Source: JBMNOU01 sp050943215
Lineage (GTDB): Bacteria > Bacillota > Clostridia > Christensenellales > SZUA-584
DNA length: 6,351 nucleotides
Direction of reading: 5' to 3'
Assembly (NCBI GenBank): GCA_050943215.1
Contig: JBMNOU010000089.1
Span: forward strand, 1-6,351
How positions within the stretch are numbered: the first letter of the stretch is position 1; every line of letters starts with the position of its first letter. The position numbers were made by a program, and so were the translations under genes. This document shows positions 1 through 4,925 of this stretch, piece by piece. The notes beneath the pieces were generated by a model. It was not told the DNA's origin. It searched no databases and worked only from the letters and a program-made list of their open reading frames with translations.

Positions 1-49
1 TAAGATTTCCAAATAATCTTGAATAATACCATTAATAACAAATATATGG

Positions 50-79
50 TTTACATGATCTATGTGCGTATAGTATAAT
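50..79 (+). promoter_or_regulatory. Probable housekeeping promoter of the DUF4870 gene
   Basis: A -35 box TTTACA (50-55, 5 of 6 matches to TTGACA) and a perfect -10 box TATAAT (74-79) are separated by 18 bases. The start codon at 102 follows at a suitable distance, with a purine-rich GAGGTGG ribosome binding site at 91-97. This is a pattern match only, and the transcription start would be near 86. Confidence 0.6.
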
Positions 80-101
80 TAAAGAAAAATGAGGTGGTAC
101 T

Positions 102-485
102 ATGTCCGAACAAAAAAATTCTTTAGGTATGGATGAAAAAACAGCTGGTTGGTTTGCTTACCTTCTTTCAGCCCTGAGCGGTATTATTCTTTTGGTATCA
201 GAAAGAGACAACAGAACAGTACGAACACATGCATGGCAATCACTGATTATGGGTTGCTTTTTTATTGCGGCATATATCGTTGTCGCCATTTTAAGGGCAA
301 TTTTTATGCCGGTTAATCCTTGGGATTGGGCCATGTATGTAACTATGTTTACTTTCTGGGATGCACTTAATCTGATACTTGGGATCGCTTGGGTGGTTCT
401 TACTGTGATTTGCATCGTCAAAGCGGCCCAAGGCGATTTGTTCAAACTGCCCGTTATATACAATAAGGCAAAAGATTTAAAATAA
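102..485 (+). CDS. DUF4870 (UPF0132-like) small membrane protein
   Basis: This 127-residue integral membrane protein has no known biochemical function. About three hydrophobic segments are visible, near residues 13-34, 44-68 and 82-107, followed by a short basic tail ending KAKDLK. Between the first two segments is the charged stretch SERDNRTVRTHAWQS (33-47). This resembles the signature of the DUF4870/Tic20-like family, in which an acidic and basic loop with an HAxQS motif links two helices. The length is typical of the family. The ATG at 102 is supported by GAGGTGG at 91-97 and a good promoter upstream. The gene stands alone and converges on bioY, with a shared terminator between them. The family call is by recall of the motif and is fairly secure. 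Any role in envelope physiology is unknown. Confidence 0.8.
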   Translation: MSEQKNSLGMDEKTAGWFAYLLSALSGIILLVSERDNRTVRTHAWQSLIMGCFFIAAYIVVAILRAIFMPVNPWDWAMYVTMFTFWDALNLILGIAWVVLTVICIVKAAQGDLFKLPVIYNKAKDLK

Positions 486-510
486 TAATTAGTTTTTAAA
501 CGAATCAGAA

Positions 511-544
511 AAGGGGACATAAGGAAATCTATGCCCCCTTTTTT
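511..544. terminator. Intrinsic terminator, possibly bidirectional, between convergent genes
   Basis: An 11-base arm (511-521) pairs with 530-540, with one A-C mismatch and an 8-base loop. On the plus strand it is followed by a T run (539-544), as expected for the DUF4870 transcript. On the minus strand the arm is followed by TTTTCTGATT, a weaker T run that could also stop bioY transcripts. Its position between two convergent stop codons fits a shared terminator. Confidence 0.75.
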
Positions 545-558
545 ATAAACGAAAGTTA

Positions 559-1131
559 TTATTTAGGCATGCGCCGTAATATTGCTCTTCCAAGCAGTAC
601 CGCCAGCGTCATTTTGGCCATGTCTATAAAAAAGAATATCCCTGTAGACGATACAATTACATATCCCAGCGTAACGGGTTCTTTTAGATAGAGATTATAA
701 ATTATATACATATATGTAACACCGAATACATACATGGCAATAATTGAGACAATTGCTCCACCGATAATCTTTAACATCATCATCATTTTGCATTGCGGAT
801 GATTGTTTAGTTTTGACAGATTACTTCTGACAAGAACGCTGGTGATCGGTGCGCATACACAAAAACCAATAATGAATCCAAAAGAAGGGGACAAGACATA
901 GGCAATACCCCCTCCGGTGGAAAACACAGGAAGCCCGACAAGCCCAACCGCCGCATATACCAGCTGTGCGATGAGTGCATATTTAGCCTCTAGCAATAAA
1001 CCAGTAAGAAATACAAAAAAGGTTTGGAGCGTAAAAAAAAGTGGTGTGCCGGGGACAGGTATTTTTACAAACACCCCGCTAACCGTCAGCGCTGCGAATA
1101 GCGCGCATAATATTAACTGCTTTGTCTTCAT
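559..1131 (-). CDS. bioY: BioY, biotin ECF transporter substrate-binding (S) component
   Basis: BioY binds biotin in the cytoplasmic membrane and takes it up, usually with the EcfA/EcfT energising module. This 190-residue protein has the usual length and about six hydrophobic segments. It carries the family signature: GLVGLPVF at residues 63-70, then a glycine-rich GGGIAYVLSPSFGFIIGF run at 73-90. Near the C-terminus a transmembrane helix holds Asp170 and Lys173, the usual D-x-x-K arrangement. The ATG at 1131 is preceded on the minus strand by GAGAGG (1139-1144) at 6-base spacing. No EcfA, EcfT or biotin synthesis gene is in the window, so the protein probably shares a module encoded elsewhere. 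The promoter contains a BirA-type operator, which supports the biotin assignment independently of the protein sequence. Confidence 0.93.
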   Translation of the reverse strand: MKTKQLILCALFAALTVSGVFVKIPVPGTPLFFTLQTFFVFLTGLLLEAKYALIAQLVYAAVGLVGLPVFSTGGGIAYVLSPSFGFIIGFCVCAPITSVLVRSNLSKLNNHPQCKMMMMLKIIGGAIVSIIAMYVFGVTYMYIIYNLYLKEPVTLGYVIVSSTGIFFFIDMAKMTLAVLLGRAILRRMPK

Positions 1132-1144
1132 GATGTGCCTCTCA

Positions 1145-1175
1145 GTGTAAACCGAAATATAAATTGAGTTTACAA
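1145..1175. promoter_or_regulatory. BirA (biotin repressor) operator upstream of bioY
   Basis: Two half-sites face each other: GTGTAAACC (1145-1153) and AGTTTACAA (1167-1175), with 13 bases between. They contain a perfect 7-base inverted repeat, TGTAAAC/GTTTACA. Each half matches 8 of 9 bases of the known BirA operator halves TTGTAAACC and GGTTTACAA. The site covers the bioY -10 box and probable transcription start, so BirA with biotinyl-AMP would block transcription when biotin is plentiful. The spacer falls within the range I recall for known sites, though it is shorter than the Escherichia coli one. Confidence 0.85.
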
Positions 1176-1195
1176 TTAAAAAATAAAAAAGTCAA
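1167..1195 (-). promoter_or_regulatory. bioY promoter
   Basis: Read on the minus strand, TTGACT (plus positions 1190-1195; 5 of 6 to consensus) lies 17 bases upstream of TAAACT (1167-1172; 4 of 6 to TATAAT). The transcription start would be near 1160, giving a leader of about 30 bases with its ribosome binding site at 1139-1144. The -10 box lies inside the BirA half-site. Confidence 0.65.
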
Positions 1196-1260
1196 TGGTT
1201 GTTTATGCCAGCAGCAAAATGGTGAATTATTTAGGTTAGTTTTCAAATGCTAAAAATGTT

Positions 1261-1289
1261 TTGCAAGGTATTAGATAATAATGTATAAT
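1261..1289 (+). promoter_or_regulatory. Probable sigma-A-type promoter of the ECF sigma gene
   Basis: TTGCAA (1261-1266, 4 of 6 to TTGACA) and a perfect TATAAT (1284-1289) are separated by 17 bases. The start would be near 1296, about 39 bases before the ATG. This suggests that the sigma gene has basal housekeeping expression. No ECF-like promoter was found in the 203-base gap between bioY and this gene. Confidence 0.6.
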
Positions 1290-1334
1290 TCGTGGTAAGA
1301 ATGGTTGATACAGTAACTTAACGGAGGTTTAGAT

Positions 1335-1886
1335 ATGCCCGAAGGCGATGAGCTTTTAGTTAAGCGTGCTCAGCAAGGGGACAGTACGGCTTTAGAAGAG
1401 CTCTTATTAGCTTACGAAAAAAGGGTATATAATTTAACCTATCGATTTATGGGTAACGAAGCTGATGCATATGACATGGCGCAGGAAGCACTTATTAAGA
1501 TTTATAGGGGTATATCCACTTTTAAGAAGGAGTCGTCTTTCTCTTCCTGGGTATATCGTCTTTGCGTTAATACCTGCATGGATGGCCTGCGTAAAAAAAA
1601 GAGAATACCTCTGTCTCTTGACCATTCGATAGAACAGGGGATGTCATTTGAGGATCTCAGTATTGCTACGCCCGAGGCCCATGCGCTTTCTCTTGAGAGA
1701 AGCGAAGACATACAAAAGGCAATCAATATCTTATCGGATGTTCACAGATCCGTTATCATTCTCAGAGATATTAACGGTCTTTCCTATGAAGAAATCTCAA
1801 AATGTCTGGATGTCAGTGTCGGTACGGTCAAGTCAAGGATAAACAGAGGACGGCAAAGACTTAGAGAACTGCTTATTCATTGCTAA
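1335..1886 (+). CDS. ECF-type sigma-70 family RNA polymerase sigma factor
   Basis: This 183-residue protein has the two-domain plan of extracytoplasmic function (SigW/RpoE-like) sigma factors. Region 2 spans about residues 22-90. It includes the region 2.2 helix DAYDMAQEALIKIYRGI (44-60), which contacts core polymerase, and the stretch FSSWVYRLCVNTCMDGLRKK, which recognises the -10 element. A variable acidic linker (about 95-125) leads to region 4 (about 126-182), with a helix-turn-helix GLSYEEISKCLDVSVGTVKS (148-167) for -35 recognition. The ATG at 1335 has GGAGG at 1323-1327 with 7-base spacing. No zinc-finger anti-sigma gene follows. Instead the next gene, 75 bases on, encodes a DUF4349 lipoprotein, and an ECF-like promoter lies in the gap. 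The family call is secure. The group within the ECF classification and the inducing signal are unknown. Confidence 0.93.
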   Translation: MPEGDELLVKRAQQGDSTALEELLLAYEKRVYNLTYRFMGNEADAYDMAQEALIKIYRGISTFKKESSFSSWVYRLCVNTCMDGLRKKKRIPLSLDHSIEQGMSFEDLSIATPEAHALSLERSEDIQKAINILSDVHRSVIILRDINGLSYEEISKCLDVSVGTVKSRINRGRQRLRELLIHC

Positions 1887-1891
1887 ACGAA

Positions 1892-1918
1892 TGGAACTAA
1901 AGAGTAATCTGGTGCGTC
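1892..1918 (+). promoter_or_regulatory. Candidate ECF sigma promoter for the DUF4349-SIMPL pair
   Basis: TGGAAC (1892-1897) is followed after 17 bases by CGTC (1915-1918). Known Bacillus ECF promoters have AAC-containing -35 boxes such as TGAAAC or TGTAAC and CGT-type -10 boxes such as CGTC, 16-17 bases apart. The start would be near 1925, about 37 bases before the ATG at 1962. The location, just downstream of an ECF sigma gene and upstream of an envelope lipoprotein gene, makes it a likely target of that sigma factor. This is a motif match only. Confidence 0.5.
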
Positions 1919-1961
1919 TAATATTCGAAAGAAGAAAGGCGCTATTTTTGTGGAGGGAAAT

Positions 1962-2672
1962 ATGAAAAAAGTCTATTTTGTTATTTCAGTATGTATTATT
2001 TTAACATTCATGTTGTTTGCCGGATGCGCAAGTACAAGTCATTCCAGCCCAGCTTACGATTCAGAGACGGGGTATGCGGAAAAAGCACCCGCTGTTGGTA
2101 TGGATTTAGGCAAAAATGAAGCGGAAAGCCCTGCCGAAGAACAGACAGTTGCCCAATCTGAAGAAAGCGGTGGCCAAGGCGTAATACTTGACAGCGCAAT
2201 ATCCATACTTGAGCCGAGCGTTGATAGAAAAATTATTTACACCGGAAGTATTGAAACACGTACCAAAAATTTTGATGAAGATTATAAAAAAATACGGGAT
2301 AGTCTGATAGAAGCAGGGGGATATATAGAGAACGCTTATGTATATGGTACCAAACCGCAAGACTGGAAGGATGAAGGCCGCTATGCCGAGATAACACTAA
2401 GAGTGCCAAGCGATAAATTTGACGCTTTAATGTCGATGCTCAACGGTCTTGGGAAAAACATTTCAAGTTCTATTAGCGGGGAAGACATTTCATTGACATA
2501 CTTTGATACGGAAACTAAGCTAAGTACGCTTCGGATTCGGGAAGAACGGCTGCAGAAACTTTGGATCAAGCAGCTGGTCTTAAAGATATTATCGAGATCG
2601 AGAAAGAATTGGCCAATGTTTCGTATGAGATTAAGCTGCTTGAGACGAATCTTAGGGATTATGACAGCCTGA
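1962..2672 (+). CDS. 5' part of the DUF4349 lipoprotein gene
   Basis: The ATG at 1962 is chosen over an in-frame GTG at 1950 because GGAGGG (1952-1957) precedes it and because the signal peptide then begins MKKVYF. The hydrophobic core (residues 4-20) ends in a lipobox-like FAGC with Cys22 as the predicted lipid-modified residue; Phe at -3 is tolerated but not ideal. A low-complexity acidic and serine-rich linker covers about residues 23-75. The DUF4349 region begins near residue 85 (DRKIIYTGSIETRT) and continues through ITLRVPSDKFDALM. Family-like sequence ends at Leu200. The last 36 residues, from Trp201 to the stop at 2672, are out of frame and basic and do not resemble the family. Confidence 0.6.
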   Translation: MKKVYFVISVCIILTFMLFAGCASTSHSSPAYDSETGYAEKAPAVGMDLGKNEAESPAEEQTVAQSEESGGQGVILDSAISILEPSVDRKIIYTGSIETRTKNFDEDYKKIRDSLIEAGGYIENAYVYGTKPQDWKDEGRYAEITLRVPSDKFDALMSMLNGLGKNISSSISGEDISLTYFDTETKLSTLRIREERLQKLWIKQLVLKILSRSRKNWPMFRMRLSCLRRILGIMTA

Positions 2673-2977
2673 TTAACTTTTCAACGGTTACGATTTCGCT
2701 CCAGGAAGAAAATGATATTGCGGGAGTGACGCCTTCTGATGAAAGTCTCGGTTCCCGCTTATCAAACGGTTTCTTTTCAGTGCTCAATGCGCTCGCCGAT
2801 TTTGGTGAAGGATTAATCATCTTTTTTGTTGCAGGATCACCGATTATAGTACCGCTGGGTGCTATCGTCGTTCTCATCATTATATTGGTCAGGAGGTCGA
2901 ATAAGAAGCGCCGTAAAGATGCCATTCCAAATACAACAAATAACGGCCAGCAAGGAGGATCTAATAATGAAAAATAA
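2561..2977 (+). CDS. 3' part of the DUF4349 gene (coiled coil and membrane anchor)
   Basis: This frame continues the DUF4349 family after the frameshift. The first codon, TTG at 2561, has no convincing ribosome binding site, so it probably does not start translation by itself. The segment IIEIEKELANVSYEIKLLE is a likely coiled coil, and INFSTVTISLQEE is the usual closing strand of DUF4349. A glycine-rich stretch leads to a strong transmembrane helix (about residues 84-109 of this fragment, SPIIVPLGAIVVLIIILV). A basic tail RRSNKKRRK follows, which would lie in the cytoplasm. The last 11 bases overlap the start of the SIMPL gene. Confidence 0.5.
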   Translation: MDQAAGLKDIIEIEKELANVSYEIKLLETNLRDYDSLINFSTVTISLQEENDIAGVTPSDESLGSRLSNGFFSVLNALADFGEGLIIFFVAGSPIIVPLGAIVVLIIILVRRSNKKRRKDAIPNTTNNGQQGGSNNEK

Positions 2978-3749
2978 ATCAATATGTACCGTGATTGCAA
3001 TCATCGTTTTGGCAGCGGCGTTAACCTTCGCGGGGTGCTCAGCAATTCCGGCAGCAAAATCGTCAGGATCAAACTCATCGGGCGGAATAACGTCGAGCAT
3101 AGTGGCCGTCGGCCCTGACGGAAATATCATTACGGCAAACAAACTAACAGTGAGTGCAACGGGAAGTACGAAAGTCATGCCCGATGTTGCATATGTAACT
3201 GTTGGGGTGATCACCCAAGGTAAAGACATTAAAAAGGCGCAAAGCGAGAATAAAAAAATGATGAACGTAATGTTTGATGCATTAAAAAAAGCGGAGCTCA
3301 CTGATGACGATATTCGAACGACCAACTATTCTGTCTATCCTATATATGACTACAAAAACGGCAGTGGAAAGATTTTAAGATATGAAGTAACAAATATGGT
3401 CGAGCTGACAATAAATAATATTGATAATATAGGCGACTATATCGATATCGCGGCAGACAGCGGGGCAAACACCTCTTATGCGATAACCTTTGATCTGCTG
3501 GATAAAAATGAACATTATAATACCGCACTTGCAGATGCGCTAAATAAAGCTAAAAGCAAAGCGGATACTATTGCTTTAACTGGAGGATATACAATCGTCG
3601 ATACGCTAGAAATAACGGAAAACTCAAATATTTATCAGCCATATCGGGATTATGCTGAAGCGGCAATGGCGGATGAAGACACTACACCAATCAGCGCCGG
3701 AGAGCTTGAAGTAACTGCAAAAATCACGGTTATATATGAAATCGAATAA
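2967..3749 (+). CDS. SIMPL (DUF541) domain lipoprotein
   Basis: This 260-residue exported protein has a lipoprotein signal (residues 1-23) ending FAGC, with Cys24 as the predicted lipid-modified residue. A Ser/Gly-rich linker follows. One SIMPL domain spans about residues 58-258. It starts LTVSATGSTKVMPDVAYVTV, has the helical AQSENKKMMNVMFDALKKA segment, the motif DDDIRTTNYSVYPIYDY, and the later ALNKAKSKADTIALTGG helix, all typical of the family. The founding members include mouse SIMPL and the Brucella BP26 antigen; the bacterial role is not well defined but is linked to the cell envelope. The ATG at 2967 is chosen over upstream in-frame codons because AAGGAGG (2952-2958) lies 8 bases away and the signal peptide starts there. 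It overlaps the DUF4349 gene by 11 bases, which suggests one operon. A terminator follows directly. Confidence 0.9.
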   Translation: MKNKSICTVIAIIVLAAALTFAGCSAIPAAKSSGSNSSGGITSSIVAVGPDGNIITANKLTVSATGSTKVMPDVAYVTVGVITQGKDIKKAQSENKKMMNVMFDALKKAELTDDDIRTTNYSVYPIYDYKNGSGKILRYEVTNMVELTINNIDNIGDYIDIAADSGANTSYAITFDLLDKNEHYNTALADALNKAKSKADTIALTGGYTIVDTLEITENSNIYQPYRDYAEAAMADEDTTPISAGELEVTAKITVIYEIE

Positions 3750-3760
3750 TATTAGCATGT

Positions 3761-3787
3761 AAGCCGGTTTAACGACCGGCTTTTTTT
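3761..3787 (+). terminator. Intrinsic terminator after the SIMPL gene
   Basis: AAGCCGGT (3761-3768) pairs perfectly with ACCGGCTT (3775-3782) around a 6-base loop, and a T run extends from 3781 to 3787. It lies 12 bases past the SIMPL stop codon and ends the sigma-DUF4349-SIMPL block. Confidence 0.92.
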
Positions 3788-3842
3788 GTGGATTCATAAA
3801 AATATAGCTATTGTGCCAAGATATATTACGGAGGAAATTATT

Positions 3843-4844
3843 ATGGAAAGTTTTGCACCAAAAATCATTTATGTTGAGAGAGGCTGCGAAGCATATGAAC
3901 TTGGCAAGAATCTGATAGAAAAGTATGCGGATACAGAAATGGTTTGGATAGAAGATCATAACCGCATATTAGAACTTCGGGAAAGGCCTGATTCAGATTT
4001 CCCGCGGCTCAAGGATATTTTGGTGCTGGGCATACGCAAATCACTCACATACAGGAAAAACAACAAAACGTCGGATTATCTTGTACCATACACTTCTTCG
4101 GGATGCAGTGCGATGTGTTTGTATTGCTATTTAGTTTGCACCTACTACAAATGTTCATATTTAAGGGTGTTTGTCAACCGGGAACAGATGATGAAAAAGC
4201 TCAAAGATTCTGCGCGCAAATACCCGGGCAGTGTTTTTGAAATTGGGAGCAATTCTGATTTGGTATTGGAGAATGTAGTCAGCGGCAATCTCGAATGGAC
4301 AATCAGACAGTTTGCCGATGTAAAAAATGCTAGACTGACACTCCCGACAAAATTTGACATGATAGATCCGCTGTTGCGTATCGATCACGGACAAAATGTA
4401 ACAATACGGATGAGTCTTAACCCTGATGAAATCATTAACCGGATCGAGTTTAGGACATCCAGGCTTGATGCGCGTATTGCTGCGATAAATAAATTGTATC
4501 AGGCCAATTACACCGTAGGCATATTGATTGCACCGATTATATTGATAGAAGGATATGAGAGGATGTACAAGCAACTGTTTCAAACGATGGCGCAAAAAAT
4601 TCTGCCGGAAATTCTTAAAAGCGTATCGCTTGAGATTATATTCATGACATACGGTACGGTGACGCATGGGATTAACAAGCAAGCTTTCCCACGTGCCGAA
4701 GAGCTATATAATGGGGATACAATGTCATACTGCGGCAGGCATAGATACGGATATACAAAGGATACGAAAGAAAAGGCATTGTCTTTCCTAAAGGTTTGTA
4801 TTCAACAATATCTGCCAAATGCAAAAATTGAGTATATTGTTTGA
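3843..4844 (+). CDS. splB: Spore photoproduct lyase-family radical SAM protein
   Basis: Spore photoproduct lyase uses a 4Fe-4S cluster and S-adenosylmethionine to split the thymine dimer 5-thyminyl-5,6-dihydrothymine during spore germination. This 333-residue protein matches the family in length and along its whole sequence. The radical SAM cluster motif C-x3-C-x2-C is Cys88, Cys92 and Cys95 (SGCSAMCLYCYL), with Tyr94 and Tyr96 flanking the third cysteine as in Bacillus. It also shares YLRVFVN, FEIGSNSD, a SLNPDEII strand, TSRLDARI, IAPIILIEGY and the C-terminal LPNAKIEY motif. The position of the hydrogen-donor Cys141 of the Bacillus enzyme appears to be Ser136. The ATG at 3843 has GGAGG (3830-3834) with 8-base spacing. 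The gene is isolated, after a terminator, and no splA gene precedes it. The family is secure; spore photoproduct as substrate is less certain because of Ser136. Confidence 0.88.
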   Translation: MESFAPKIIYVERGCEAYELGKNLIEKYADTEMVWIEDHNRILELRERPDSDFPRLKDILVLGIRKSLTYRKNNKTSDYLVPYTSSGCSAMCLYCYLVCTYYKCSYLRVFVNREQMMKKLKDSARKYPGSVFEIGSNSDLVLENVVSGNLEWTIRQFADVKNARLTLPTKFDMIDPLLRIDHGQNVTIRMSLNPDEIINRIEFRTSRLDARIAAINKLYQANYTVGILIAPIILIEGYERMYKQLFQTMAQKILPEILKSVSLEIIFMTYGTVTHGINKQAFPRAEELYNGDTMSYCGRHRYGYTKDTKEKALSFLKVCIQQYLPNAKIEYIV

Positions 4845-4879
4845 TTTTTATCAGTATCAGTACCTTGAGTATCGAATTA

Positions 4880-4907
4880 TTGTAAAAATTAAATATTAAG
4901 TTATAAT
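4880..4907 (+). promoter_or_regulatory. Probable sigma-A-type promoter of the rRNA methyltransferase gene
   Basis: A perfect TATAAT (4902-4907) lies 16 bases after TTGTAA (4880-4885, 4 of 6 to TTGACA). The transcription start would be near 4914, so the message would have a very short leader containing only the GGAGGG ribosome binding site. This argues for the ATG at 4926 as the true start. Confidence 0.6.
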
Positions 4908-4925
4908 GACGGTATGGAGGGTTTT

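Larger units (their letters stand above)
1962..2977 (+). pseudogene. DUF4349 lipoprotein gene, interrupted by a -1 frameshift
   Basis: The two overlapping frames together read as one DUF4349 protein. A lipoprotein signal is followed by a Ser/Glu-rich linker, the DUF4349 globular part, a predicted coiled coil, a C-terminal membrane helix and a basic tail. The span is 1016 bases, one short of a multiple of three. Restoring one T in the run at 2560-2562 would give KLLDQAAGLKDIIEIEKEL, the normal family pattern, and a 338-residue protein. No classical slippery heptamer is present, so programmed frameshifting is unlikely. A real one-base deletion or a sequencing error in a short T run is more likely. 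Codon use and hydrophobicity look normal on both sides, so any inactivation is recent. The function of DUF4349 is unknown; some clostridial members carry an N-terminal zinc-finger anti-sigma domain, which is absent here. Confidence 0.75.

Noticed and set aside
2..20. Small inverted repeat AAGATT / AATCTT at the window edge
   Set aside because: It is a 6-base AT-rich stem with no T run after it, which is common by chance in AT-rich DNA.
917..1150. A 77-codon plus-strand open frame
   Set aside because: It is antisense to the bioY start region and its translation shows no recognisable protein.
1249..1264. Imperfect inverted repeat around the sigma gene -35 region, as a possible operator
   Set aside because: The arms are short, A/T-rich and interrupted, so they cannot be told from chance.
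1196..1334. An autoregulatory ECF promoter upstream of the sigma gene
   Set aside because: A CGT at 1291-1293 has no AAC-type -35 box 16-17 bases upstream, while a good TATAAT promoter is present instead.
2553..2564. Programmed -1 frameshifting to join the two DUF4349 frames
   Set aside because: The site reads AAA CTT TGG in the zero frame, which is not an X-XXY-YYZ slippery heptamer, and no obvious stimulatory hairpin was noticed after it.
2837..3325. A 162-codon minus-strand open frame
   Set aside because: It lies opposite the DUF4349 end and the SIMPL gene, has no family resemblance, and is a shadow of coding sequence on the plus strand.
4161..4682. A 173-codon minus-strand open frame
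   Set aside because: It is fully opposite the SplB-like gene, whose family motifs are clear, and its own translation resembles no family.
4845..4901. Terminator after the SplB-like gene
   Set aside because: The gap contains a short repeat (ATCAGTATCAGTA) but no stable stem followed by a T run.
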